Assembly: GCF_000341085.1 (NCBI RefSeq)
Contig: NZ_ANBA01000008.1
Span: 533,112 to 597,111 of the forward strand
Direction of reading: 5' to 3'
Source of the DNA: Nocardiopsis ganjiahuensis DSM 45031
GTDB lineage: Bacteria > Actinomycetota > Actinomycetes > Streptosporangiales > Streptosporangiaceae
DNA length: 64,000 nt
The notes beneath the pieces were generated by a model. The model was not told the DNA's origin, made no database searches, and was given only the letters and a program-made list of their open reading frames with translations. The position numbers and the translations under genes are program-made. Position 1 is the stretch's first letter. Each line of letters opens with the position of its first letter. Positions 34,050-42,103 of the stretch are shown one piece after another.

Positions 34050-35717
34050 ATGTCTTCCACCCCGCGCACACGCGTGCCCGAAACCGGCCGCCGACCCGAC
34101 CCCTGGGTGGTCGGTGTCTCCGGCGGCCTTCTGGTCGCGTTCGTCCTGGCGGCCCTTATCGCCCCCGCATGGGTCAGCGGCGCCGTCGACACCGCGTTCG
34201 CGTGGTCCGGACGGTGGTTCGGCGCCTACTGGCAGGTCCTGCTCCTGGCCACCGTGGTCATCGCCACGGTCCTGGCCTTCTCCCGCTACGGGCGGGTCCG
34301 CATGGGCGGCACGGACGCCCCCGCGTTCACGTGGTTCCGGTGGGTCGCCATGGTCCTGACCACCCTGCTCGCCGCGGGCGGTGTCTTCTGGGCCGCCGCC
34401 GAGCCGATCGCCCACTACGTCGACGCGCCGCCGCAGTACGCGCACCTCGCGGGCGGCATGGAGGGCGCCTCGGTCGCCCTCGCGCAGTCCTTCGTCCACT
34501 GGGGTTTCCCGGCCTGGGCGATCGGCGGTTCCCTGGCCACGCTGGTGATGATGCGCGGTGTGGAGAAGGGCATGCCCCTGCGGCCCCGCACACTGCTGTG
34601 GCCGGTCATGGGTGAGCGGATCCGCACGCACTGGATCGGCGCCGTCGTCGACATCAGCTGCGTGGTGGCGGTGGTCGCCGGAACCGTCGGTCCGGTCGGT
34701 TTCCTCGGCCTCCAGATGTCCTACATCGGCGGCGAGATGTTCGGTATGGGTTCCGGCTTCGGCACCCAGGTCGCGATCATCGTGGGCCTGACGGTCATCG
34801 CGACCGTCTCGGTGCTCAGCGGCGTCAACCGCGGCATCCAGCTGCTCAGCCGGATCAACGTCTGGGCCGCGCTCGCGCTGATCCTGTGCGTCGTCGGCCT
34901 GTCCTCCCTGCCCTACGTCGTCGACCTGTTCCTGCAGGCCAGTGCCGTGCACGTGCGTGAGTTCGTGCCGATGACGCTGTTCCGCGGCGACGAGGAGTGG
35001 CTCGGGTACTGGACGGTCTTCTTCTTCGGCTGGTTCATCGGCTACGGGCCGATCATGGCCATCTTCATCGCGCGCATCTCCAAGGGCCGCACCGTCCGGC
35101 AGATCTTCGTGGGCGCCACCGTGCTGCCCGCCGTCGTGACCGCCGTGTGGTTCACCGCCCTGGGCGGCAGCGGCCTGTGGCTCGAGCAGAACGACCCCGG
35201 GGCGATCTCCGGACCGTACGCCGAGGACGGCCTGCCCGCGGCGGCTCTGGCGATCGTCCAGGCCCTGCCGGCGAGCGGCCTGTTGGCGATGCTCATCGTC
35301 CTCGTGACACTGATCTTCTTCGCGTCCACGCTCGACACGATGTCGTACTCCATCTCGTCGTCCAGCATGCACTCGGGCGAACCGTCCGGGCTGGTGCGGG
35401 CGTTCTGGTGCGTGGGCATGGGCGCCGCCGCCATCGTGCTGCTGACGGTGGGCGACAACGGAGTCGAGGCCCTCCAGTCCTTCATCGTGGTGACCGCAGT
35501 GCCGGTGGGCCTGATCCTGCTGCCCACGCTGTGGAGCGCGCCGCGCCTGGTCAGGGAGATGGCGGTGGAGCAGGGCATCGTCCCCGGCCCCGGATCCGGC
35601 CCCGCGGCCGTGGCCGTGGCCGGGGCCGGGGCCGGGGCCGAATCCGGCTCCGACGCGGACACCGGCGCGGAGACCGAAATCGGCGCCGGGGTGGAGCGGG
35701 AGACCGCCGCACCCTAG
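34050..35717 (+). CDS. BCCT-family transporter with altered substrate box
   Basis: A 555-residue betaine/carnitine/choline transporter homologue with about 12 helices. The conserved stretch GYWTVFFFGWFIGYGPIMAI and IARISKGRTVRQ (about 319-351) is the BCCT signature in TM8. In classical members the aromatic box reads WWxxW; here it is Trp328-Phe329...Tyr332. The TM3 glycine motif before the EP pair is also changed (LLAAGGVFWAAAEPIAHY). The C-terminal tail is acidic and repetitive (AVAVAGAGAGAESGS). The protein probably moves a quaternary amine or related zwitterion, but these changes make the substrate unsure. ATG 34050 has GAGGAGAG upstream. A large hairpin follows. Confidence 0.88.
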   Translation: MSSTPRTRVPETGRRPDPWVVGVSGGLLVAFVLAALIAPAWVSGAVDTAFAWSGRWFGAYWQVLLLATVVIATVLAFSRYGRVRMGGTDAPAFTWFRWVAMVLTTLLAAGGVFWAAAEPIAHYVDAPPQYAHLAGGMEGASVALAQSFVHWGFPAWAIGGSLATLVMMRGVEKGMPLRPRTLLWPVMGERIRTHWIGAVVDISCVVAVVAGTVGPVGFLGLQMSYIGGEMFGMGSGFGTQVAIIVGLTVIATVSVLSGVNRGIQLLSRINVWAALALILCVVGLSSLPYVVDLFLQASAVHVREFVPMTLFRGDEEWLGYWTVFFFGWFIGYGPIMAIFIARISKGRTVRQIFVGATVLPAVVTAVWFTALGGSGLWLEQNDPGAISGPYAEDGLPAAALAIVQALPASGLLAMLIVLVTLIFFASTLDTMSYSISSSSMHSGEPSGLVRAFWCVGMGAAAIVLLTVGDNGVEALQSFIVVTAVPVGLILLPTLWSAPRLVREMAVEQGIVPGPGSGPAAVAVAGAGAGAESGSDADTGAETEIGAGVERETAAP

Positions 35718-35736
35718 GATCTGCTCCTGTGCGTGT

Positions 35737-35798
35737 ACGGGCCGTGCGTACCTCCTCTCATCAGCTTCTTCCGAGAGAGCGAGGCCCGCACGGCCCGT
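35737..35798 (+). terminator. long nested hairpin with T-run between BCCT and monooxygenase
   Basis: A 12-bp stem (35737-35748 with 35787-35798) encloses CCTC/GAGG (35751-35754 with 35781-35784) and CTCTC/GAGAG (35755-35759 with 35773-35777), and TTT follows. It can terminate the BCCT transcript or act as an attenuator in front of the flavoprotein gene. Confidence 0.6.
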
Positions 35799-35837
35799 TT
35801 GCTCACCCCTCGCAAACACACGAGCCACAGGAGCAGC

Positions 35838-37082
35838 GTGAGTAAGAGGATCGGCATCATCGGGGCCGGGACCGCGGGCCTCCATCTGGGCCTGTACCTG
35901 CGCCGACACGGGGTCGACGCCACGATCTTCACCGACCGGACACCGGAGGAGCAGCGCGGGTCGCGCCTCCTGAACACCGTGGCCCACCACGCCGTCACCG
36001 TCGAGCGCGAGCGAGCGCTGGACGTGGACCACTGGCCGGTCGAGGAGTACGGCTACACCCAGCACCAGTACCGGGTCGGCCCCGATCCCCTGCGCTTCGA
36101 GGGCGACCTGCACGCCCCGAGCCGGTCGGTGGACTACCGGATCTACCTGCCGCGGCTGATGGAGGACTTCGCCGAGCGTGGCGGGGAGTTCGAGTTCGGC
36201 CGGCTGTCCCCCGACGACCTGCCCGCCCTGACCGCCCGCTTCGACCTGCTGGTCGTGTGCACCGGTCGAGGGCCCTTCGCCGAGATGTTCGAGCGCGACC
36301 CCGAGCTGTCCCCGTTCACCGCCCCGAGGCGGGCCCTGTGCGCCGGGATCTTCACGGGGATCGCCCAACAGCCGACCCGCGCGGTGACCTTCCACATCTC
36401 CCCCGGCGCGGGCGAGATGATCGAGATCCCCACCTGGACCGAGGGCGGCCTGGCCACCGCCATGGTGATCGAGAACCACTTCGGCTCACCGCTGGAGGCG
36501 CTGGCCGCCACCCCTTACTCGGACGACCCCGAGGCCTACGTCCGGCTCATGCTCGACCTGTACCGCGAGCACTACCCGGGGTGCTTCGAGCGCATCGACG
36601 AGAGCGGGTTCGGCTTGGCCAACGGACCGAAGGACATCATCCAGGGCGGGGTGACCCCGGTGGTGCGCCGGACCCACACCGTCCTCGGCGACGGCACCGT
36701 GGCGATCGCGCTCGGCGACGCCCACTCGACCGTGGACCCGATCCTGGGCCAGGGCGCCAACATGGCGTCCTACGCCGCGTGGATCCTGGGCGAGGAGATC
36801 GTGGCGCGTGAGGTGTACGACGCACGGTTCGTGGAACACGTCGACCGGCGGCGCGGTGACCGGGTGCTCTCGGCCGGCCGGTGGGGCAACTTCATGATGG
36901 AGAACCTGACCGCGCCCGCCCCGGAGTTCCAGGAGTTCCTGGGCGCGCTGAGCCGGGGCGGATCGCTGACCGACGAGTTCACCGACAACTTCAACTTCCC
37001 CGAGCGGGCCTGGGACGTCTTCGCCACCCCGGAGCGGACGGGCGCGTGGCTGGCCCGGCACTCCGGGGCCGGCGCCGGCTAG
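35838..37082 (+). CDS. styrene/indole monooxygenase-family flavoprotein
   Basis: A 414-residue FAD-dependent monooxygenase resembling StyA and other two-component epoxidases. The FAD-binding GIIGAGTAGLHLGLYLRRHG is at residues about 5-24, followed by a large substrate domain and the second FAD loop ALGDAHSTVDPILGQGANMA near 295-315. StyA enzymes need a reductase (StyB); none is adjacent, so one must be encoded elsewhere. The gene follows a BCCT transporter by 120 bp and a strong hairpin. GTG 35838 has an ACAGGAG site and is the best start. The real substrate in this organism is unknown. Confidence 0.85.
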   Translation: MSKRIGIIGAGTAGLHLGLYLRRHGVDATIFTDRTPEEQRGSRLLNTVAHHAVTVERERALDVDHWPVEEYGYTQHQYRVGPDPLRFEGDLHAPSRSVDYRIYLPRLMEDFAERGGEFEFGRLSPDDLPALTARFDLLVVCTGRGPFAEMFERDPELSPFTAPRRALCAGIFTGIAQQPTRAVTFHISPGAGEMIEIPTWTEGGLATAMVIENHFGSPLEALAATPYSDDPEAYVRLMLDLYREHYPGCFERIDESGFGLANGPKDIIQGGVTPVVRRTHTVLGDGTVAIALGDAHSTVDPILGQGANMASYAAWILGEEIVAREVYDARFVEHVDRRRGDRVLSAGRWGNFMMENLTAPAPEFQEFLGALSRGGSLTDEFTDNFNFPERAWDVFATPERTGAWLARHSGAGAG

Positions 37083-37112
37083 GCGGGGCGTCGCCGGAGC
37101 GGGCCCGGGGGT

Positions 37113-38018
37113 CTACCTCACCAGCACGGTCGTCGTCCGCCCGAGCCTGGCGCGGACGGCGACCGCGGCGCACAGGATCACGGCGAGTCCGCCGAGGACC
37201 GTGGGCCAGGTGAGCTGTTCGCCGAGGAGGAGCGCGGCCCAGCCGATGGTCATCACCGGTTGGGTGAGCTGGACCTGGCTGACGCGGGCCATCGGACCGA
37301 TCGCGAGGCCCCGGTACCAGGCGAAGAAGCCGAGGTACATGCTCACCACGGCCAGGTAGGCCAGCGCACCCCACTCGGCCGGGGTTCCGCTCGGGGGCTG
37401 TTGGGCCGCACCGACGCCGGCAAGCACGATCATCAGCGGGGCGGAGAGCACCAGCGCCCAGGAGACCGTCTGCCAGGCACCGAGTTCACGGGCGAGCAGG
37501 CCGCCCTCCGCGTAGCCGATCGCGGCCGCGACGACGGCGCCGAACAGCAGCAGGTCGGACCAGACCAACCCGGTGCCGGTTCCGCCGCCCTGCACGCTCG
37601 CGAAGCCCACCGCTGCAACCGCGCCGACGGCCGCCATCGTCCAGAACACCGCCGGAGGCCGCTCGCGTGTGCGCAGCACCGCCGTCACCGCGGTCGCCGC
37701 GGGCAGGAGGGCGATCACGACCGCGCTGTGGCCGGCCGAGGCGGTGGTGAGCGCGAACGAGGTCAGTAGCGGAAACCCGATCACCACTCCCCCGGCGACC
37801 AGGGCCAGGCGGAACCACTGGCTTCCCCGGGGCAGGCGCTGCCGGGTGGCCGCCAGCGCAACGGCGGCGAGCAGGGCGGCCACGACCGCTCGGGCGGAGC
37901 CGACGAACAGGGGCGACATGGCGCCGCTCTCGACCGCGACGCGGGTCATCGGGACGGTGAGGGAGAACGCCGCGACCCCGAGCAGGCCCCACCACAGCCC
38001 GGCCCGCGGGGATAGCAC
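37113..38018 (-). CDS. EamA/DMT-superfamily transporter
   Basis: A 301-residue membrane protein with ten helices in two EamA repeats (AGLWWGLLGVAAFSLTVPMT then TRERPPAVFWTMAAVGAVAA and, in the second half, VQLTQPVMTIGWAALLLGEQ). Such carriers export amino acids or other metabolites. The ATG at 38057 overlaps the start codon of the divergent MocR gene by two bases; GTG 38018, with AGAAGG five bases upstream, gives a sensible ribosome site and intergenic region, so I prefer it. The MocR neighbour and shared palindrome indicate control by that regulator. Confidence 0.82.
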   Translation of the reverse strand: MLSPRAGLWWGLLGVAAFSLTVPMTRVAVESGAMSPLFVGSARAVVAALLAAVALAATRQRLPRGSQWFRLALVAGGVVIGFPLLTSFALTTASAGHSAVVIALLPAATAVTAVLRTRERPPAVFWTMAAVGAVAAVGFASVQGGGTGTGLVWSDLLLFGAVVAAAIGYAEGGLLARELGAWQTVSWALVLSAPLMIVLAGVGAAQQPPSGTPAEWGALAYLAVVSMYLGFFAWYRGLAIGPMARVSQVQLTQPVMTIGWAALLLGEQLTWPTVLGGLAVILCAAVAVRARLGRTTTVLVR

Positions 38019-38032
38019 TGGAGCCTTCTGGA

Positions 38033-38044
38033 GAGTAGCGCTAC
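38033..38044. promoter_or_regulatory. palindrome AGTAGCGCTACT in eamA-mocR promoter
   Basis: A perfect 12-bp palindrome lies between the preferred EamA start and the MocR start. GATAGCA(C/G)TG repeats occur at 38011-38020 and 38065-38074. Together they are likely binding sites for the MocR regulator. Confidence 0.5.
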
Positions 38045-38047
38045 TAT
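38042..38047 (+). promoter_or_regulatory. -10 of a leaderless mocR promoter
   Basis: TACTAT lies eight bases before ATG 38056 and partly overlaps the palindrome. No ribosome site is seen before the ATG, so the mRNA is probably leaderless. Confidence 0.45.
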
Positions 38048-38055
38048 CAGTATTC

Positions 38056-39456
38056 ATGTCCAACGATAGCAGTGCCAGGATCGTCGAGGCGCTCCGCGCG
38101 TGGATCTCGACGGCGCCGCCCGGAGCGAAGCTGCCGTCGACCCGCGCGCTGGTGGCCGAGCACGGGGCCGGCCCGGTGACCGTGCAGAAGGCACTGCGCA
38201 CCCTGGCCGCGCAGGGGATGGTGGAGAGCCGTCCCGGCGTGGGCACCTTCGTCCGCGCGGCCCGGGTCGCCCGGCCCCACGACTACGGGTGGCAGACCGC
38301 CGCGCTCGGCTCACCCCGGAACCGGATCTCGGGCCTGCACACGGCGCTGCGCACCCCGCCCAACGACATGATCGCGCTGCACTCCGGCTACCCGGACCGG
38401 GAGCTGCTCCCCGAACGCCTGGTGCGCGCCGCGTTCACCCGTGCCGCACGCGGTGACGCCGCCGTCAGCAGGCCCCCGGCCGCGGGGCTGCCCGAACTCC
38501 AGGCCTGGTTCGCCGCCGAACTCGGCTCCCACGCCCCGGTGGGTGTCGCGCCGCCGGCGCCCGGCGACGCGATCGTCCTGCCGGGCAGCCAGAGCGGGCT
38601 GAGCAGTGCCTTCCGCTCCCTGGTCGGTGCGGGGCGGCCGCTCCTGATCGAGTCGCCGACCTACTGGGGCGCCATCCGGGCCGCAGCGCAGGCCGGGGTG
38701 GCGCTCGTGCCGGTGCCCAGCGGCGTCCACGGCCCGGACCCGGACGAACTCGACCGCGCCTTCGAGCGGACCGGCGCGCGGGCCCTGTACGCACAGCCGA
38801 ATTTCGCCAATCCCACCGGTGCCCGCTGGTCGTCCGAACTGGCCGACCGGGTGCTGGAGACCGTGCGACGCCACGGGGCGTTCCTCGTGGAGGACGACTG
38901 GGCGCACGACTTCGGGATCGACGCCGACCCGACCCCCCTGGCCGCCCGGGACGACGGCGGGCACGTCGTGTACCTGCGCTCGCTGACCAAGAGCGTGTCC
39001 CCTGCGGTGCGCATCGCCGGGATCGTCGCCCGCGGTCCCGCCCGCGAGCGCATCCTCTCCGATCTCCAGTCCGAGTCCATGTACGTCAGCGGCATGCTGC
39101 AGGCGGTGGCGCTGGACGTGGTCACCCAGCCCGCCTGGCGCACCCACCTGCGGGGGCTGCGCCACCAGCTGGCGGCCCGCCGCGACCTGCTCGCCGACGC
39201 GCTCCGGGAGCACGCTCCCGCCGCCTATCTGGAGGCACTGCCCCGGGGCGGGCTCAACCTGTGGGTGCGGCTTCCGGACACCACCGACCTGGCCCGGGTG
39301 GTCAGGGAGTGCGAGGAGAACGGGGTCCTCGTCGCTCCGGGCGGCGAGTGGTTCCCCGCCGAACCCACCGGCCCATACCTGCGGCTCAACTACTCCGGCC
39401 CCGACCCGGGGGCTTTCCCCGAGGGCGCGAGGGTCCTCGGCCGGGCCCTGGAGTAA
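38056..39456 (+). CDS. MocR-family (GntR-HTH/aminotransferase) regulator
   Basis: A 466-residue fusion of an N-terminal GntR winged HTH (residues 5-70: LRAWISTAPPGAKLPSTRAL, then VTVQKALRTLAAQGMVESRP) and a fold-type I PLP domain. The PLP lysine lies in VVYLRSLTKSVSPAVRIAG, with LYAQPNFANPTG and VEDDWAHDF around the cofactor site. MocR proteins sense PLP or amino compounds and activate or repress neighbours; PdxR is the best known, but no pdxST is here. The divergent EamA exporter is the likely target. The aminotransferase domain keeps its lysine, so catalysis is not ruled out. Start ATG 38056. Confidence 0.9.
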   Translation: MSNDSSARIVEALRAWISTAPPGAKLPSTRALVAEHGAGPVTVQKALRTLAAQGMVESRPGVGTFVRAARVARPHDYGWQTAALGSPRNRISGLHTALRTPPNDMIALHSGYPDRELLPERLVRAAFTRAARGDAAVSRPPAAGLPELQAWFAAELGSHAPVGVAPPAPGDAIVLPGSQSGLSSAFRSLVGAGRPLLIESPTYWGAIRAAAQAGVALVPVPSGVHGPDPDELDRAFERTGARALYAQPNFANPTGARWSSELADRVLETVRRHGAFLVEDDWAHDFGIDADPTPLAARDDGGHVVYLRSLTKSVSPAVRIAGIVARGPARERILSDLQSESMYVSGMLQAVALDVVTQPAWRTHLRGLRHQLAARRDLLADALREHAPAAYLEALPRGGLNLWVRLPDTTDLARVVRECEENGVLVAPGGEWFPAEPTGPYLRLNYSGPDPGAFPEGARVLGRALE

Positions 39457-39546
39457 CTTCTCCGGGAGACGTCCGGAGCGGGATCGAATAAGCGCCCCCG
39501 CAGACCTGGGAGGAACGGCGGTGGCAGGGGCGGCGGTGACCGGCTA

Positions 39547-40113
39547 TCAGGCCTTCCTGCCGGTGAGGGCCAGGAGCTTGGTCTGGGCGTCCGCGTCCTC
39601 TCCGACCGGGACGGGTTCGGCGAAGAGGCCGCTGCCGGTGAACATCTCCTTGTTCTCCTCGGCCCAGGCGTGGAGCTCCTCCGCCAGGGTCCCGTCGATC
39701 CTCTCGTCGGCTCCGATGGCCCGGGCCAGGTCCCAGGCGTGCACGCCCAGGTCGAAGGTCATCTGCCACAGGTACTCGCGGCCCGGGACGTCGCCGAAGG
39801 ACAGGTGGACGGTCCGGTCCAGGGCGGAGGGGGCGAGCCAGGCGGTGCGGGCCTCGCGGGAGGCGATGGTCCAGGTGGCCGCGGGTTCCTCGCCCAGGTT
39901 GTCGCCGTCGAACCTGTCGCCGATGTCCTCGATGCGCGCCCCGGCGAGCAGGTGCGGGACCCACAGCTGCTCGGTGGTCAGGTGGTTGACCAGGTCGTGC
40001 ACGTCCCAGTCGGTGTCCGGGGTCGGCAGCGCCCAGTCGGTCAGGGTCACCTCGGTGACCCGGCGGTCGAACTCCGCCATCGCGGTGCCGTGCAGGTCGA
40101 CCAGGTCGGTCAT
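39547..40113 (-). CDS. TIGR03086/DinB-like metal-binding protein
   Basis: A 188-residue four-helix-bundle protein. Family signatures are the N-terminal TDWDVHDLVNHLTTEQLWVP with a conserved His, and LGVHAWDLARAIGADE near 125-140 with the second metal-binding region. This family is related to mycothiol-dependent maleylpyruvate isomerase and DinB-type thiol transferases. It may use mycothiol or detoxify reactive compounds, but no reaction is shown. ATG 40113 has GGGGGAGAGCC upstream. It is divergent from the following reductase-like gene by 120 bp. Confidence 0.85.
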   Translation of the reverse strand: MTDLVDLHGTAMAEFDRRVTEVTLTDWALPTPDTDWDVHDLVNHLTTEQLWVPHLLAGARIEDIGDRFDGDNLGEEPAATWTIASREARTAWLAPSALDRTVHLSFGDVPGREYLWQMTFDLGVHAWDLARAIGADERIDGTLAEELHAWAEENKEMFTGSGLFAEPVPVGEDADAQTKLLALTGRKA

Positions 40114-40233
40114 GGCTCTCCCCCGGAGTCGGATGTCACTGCGTGCCTGCCTACCCGGTGACACCCCGGGACCAAACCGGCGCGTGCGAGACTGTGAGCG
40201 GCGTACGGAGCGACTCTGGAAGGTTGGACCATC

Positions 40234-41412
40234 TTGGAACGCGGTCATGACATCGTCCTGTTCGGCGCGACCGGGTACACGGGGGCGCTGACCGCCGAGT
40301 ACCTGGCCACGAACGCCCCGCGCGAACTCCGGTGGGCGCTGGCCGGACGGGACCGGGACAAGCTCGAGGCGGTGCGCGCCGAGCTGGCCGAGATCGACCC
40401 GGACCGGCCGCTCCCCGAGATCCTGTTGGCCGACGCCGACGACGCCCCCTCGATCCGCAACCTCGCCGCATCGGCCCGGGTGGTCATCACCACGGTGGGC
40501 CCCTACAGCGAGTACGGCGAGCCGCTGGTGGCCGCCTGCGCGGCGGAGGGCACCGACTACGTGGACCTGTGCGGCGAGTCCGCGTTCGTGGACCGCATGT
40601 ACGTCAGGCACCACGAGACCGCGGTGCGCACCGGGGCCCGGCTCGTGCACGCCTGCGGCTTCGACTCGATCCCGCACGACCTCGGCGCGCTGTTCACCGT
40701 CGAGCAGCTGCCCGAGGGGGTCCCCCTGCACGTGGAGGGCTTCGTACGGGCGCAGGGCAACGTCTCCGGCGGCACCCTGCACTCGGCCGTGGGCGTCCTC
40801 TCCGACACGGCGGGCACGCGGGCGGCGGCCCGGGAGCGGCGGGCGCTGGAGGGCGAGCCCGAGGGGCGCCGGGTGCGGGTCGACTCGCGCGGCCGCCCGC
40901 GCACCCGGCTGGCCCGGGGGTGGACGGTCCCGCTGCCCACCCTCGACCCGCAGGTGGTGGTCAGGTCGGCGGCCGCACTGGAGCGGTACGGGCCCGACTT
41001 CTCCTACGGCCACTACGCGGCCTTCCGGAAGCTGAGCAGCGCGGTGGGCACGGTGGGCGGCATGGCCGGGGTGATGGCGGCGGCCCAGGTACCGCCGTTG
41101 CGCGAGCGTCTGCTGTCGCTGCGTCCGCCGGGTGCGGGCCCCACCGAGGAGCAGCTCGCCAACGGGTGGTTCACCGTGCACTTCGCCGGGTCGGGCGGCG
41201 GCCGCCGCGTGCACACCCGGGTCTCCGGGGGCGAGCCGGGCTACGGGGCGACCTCGGGGATGCTCGCGGAGTCGGCGCTGTGCCTGTGGCAGGACGACCT
41301 GCCGCCGACCTCCGGGCAGGTGACCACGGCCGTGGCCATGGGTGAGGCGCTCATCCGGCGCCTGCCCCGGGCCGGTGTGGACTTCGAGGTCCTGCGCACC
41401 GTCGAGGACTGA
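40234..41412 (+). CDS. saccharopine dehydrogenase-like / trans-acting enoyl reductase family protein
   Basis: A 392-residue NAD(P)-binding protein. The Rossmann start DIVLFGATGYTGALTAEYLA is followed by RWALAGRDRDKLEAV, VVITTVGPYSEYGEPLVAAC, YVDLCGESAFVDRMY and GARLVHACGFDSIPHDLGA, matching the saccharopine-reductase-like family that includes mycobacterial Rv2953, the trans-acting enoyl reductase of phthiocerol lipid synthesis. No polyketide synthase is near, so the substrate is unknown. The start is TTG 40234 with GGAAGG ten bases upstream; no better in-frame start exists nearby. Confidence 0.85.
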   Translation: MERGHDIVLFGATGYTGALTAEYLATNAPRELRWALAGRDRDKLEAVRAELAEIDPDRPLPEILLADADDAPSIRNLAASARVVITTVGPYSEYGEPLVAACAAEGTDYVDLCGESAFVDRMYVRHHETAVRTGARLVHACGFDSIPHDLGALFTVEQLPEGVPLHVEGFVRAQGNVSGGTLHSAVGVLSDTAGTRAAARERRALEGEPEGRRVRVDSRGRPRTRLARGWTVPLPTLDPQVVVRSAAALERYGPDFSYGHYAAFRKLSSAVGTVGGMAGVMAAAQVPPLRERLLSLRPPGAGPTEEQLANGWFTVHFAGSGGGRRVHTRVSGGEPGYGATSGMLAESALCLWQDDLPPTSGQVTTAVAMGEALIRRLPRAGVDFEVLRTVED

Positions 41413-41452
41413 CCCGCCCTCGTTCCCGTTCGGGGTGGTTCCCGGAGCGCCC

Positions 41453-41920
41453 TCAGCCCCGTGCGGGTCGGGTCTCGGGCCACCCCGCGCAGGACGCCCG
41501 GGCCATGCCGATCGCCGCCGCGTCCTCCAGGACGGCGCCCATCCAGGCCGCGCGCCCGGTGCCCCACAGGGCCCGCCAGCGGACCCCGGCGGCAGCGCCC
41601 AGGAGCGCGGCGGCCCCCGAGATCCCCGCTGTGGCCGGCACCGGCTGGCCGAACCCCCGAGCCAGGAGGGCGCCGCCCAGACCGCCCGCCAACACGCGGA
41701 CCGCCGCCCCCGGGCCCGCCAGGCGGCTCGGGGCGATCGGGAGTTTGTCGGCCGTGATCTCGCCGGAGACGGCCAGGGCGACGGCGTACCGTGCCGGGGT
41801 GCTCCCCCGGGCGCGTGCCCGGGCCCACAGGGGCGCGGCCACGCCCAGGGTGCTCCGGGAGCCGACGGCGAGTCCGAGCAGGATCGCCCGGGCCGCGGTC
41901 GAGGTGCTGGGTCTGTTCAT
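41453..41920 (-). CDS. hypothetical DUF4126-like membrane protein
   Basis: A 155-residue hydrophobic, Ala/Gly-rich protein. The N-terminal TAARAILLGLAVGSRSTLGV and the centre ITADKLPIAPSRLAGPGAAV then RVLAGGLGGALLARGFG show the DK-P-P-R pattern typical of small DUF4126-like membrane proteins with three to four helices. Function unknown. ATG 41920 starts the first helix. It is convergent with the preceding gene (40 bp gap) and divergent from the patatin-like gene. Confidence 0.7.
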   Translation of the reverse strand: MNRPSTSTAARAILLGLAVGSRSTLGVAAPLWARARARGSTPARYAVALAVSGEITADKLPIAPSRLAGPGAAVRVLAGGLGGALLARGFGQPVPATAGISGAAALLGAAAGVRWRALWGTGRAAWMGAVLEDAAAIGMARASCAGWPETRPARG

Positions 41921-42091
41921 GGCGCTCTCTCCCTGGGTCGGACCGGTCAGGTCCAGTGTCCTACCCGGACCGGCCCGCTTCCTCCCCCGTCACGGCGGCG
42001 CGCCGGAAGTTCCCGTTCCGGGTGGCCGGTTCCGGCTCTTCCTCACAGCGCTCCCGGCGCCGGATCCCCTGGCTTTCCGGGCCCGGGTTCC

Positions 42092-42097
42092 TAGACT
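42092..42097 (+). promoter_or_regulatory. -10 of a leaderless patatin-gene promoter
   Basis: TAGACT ends six bases before the GTG at 42104. There is no ribosome site in front of that GTG, consistent with transcription starting at the initiation codon. Confidence 0.5.
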
Positions 42098-42103
42098 GGG
42101 CCG

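Noticed and set aside
33381..36479. Long minus-strand frame of over 1000 codons
   Set aside because: It is antisense to the PdxA-like, BCCT and monooxygenase genes and consists of His/Gly/Arg-rich nonsense.
38056..39456. PdxR function for the MocR protein
   Set aside because: No pdxS/pdxT genes are adjacent; an exporter is the only neighbour.
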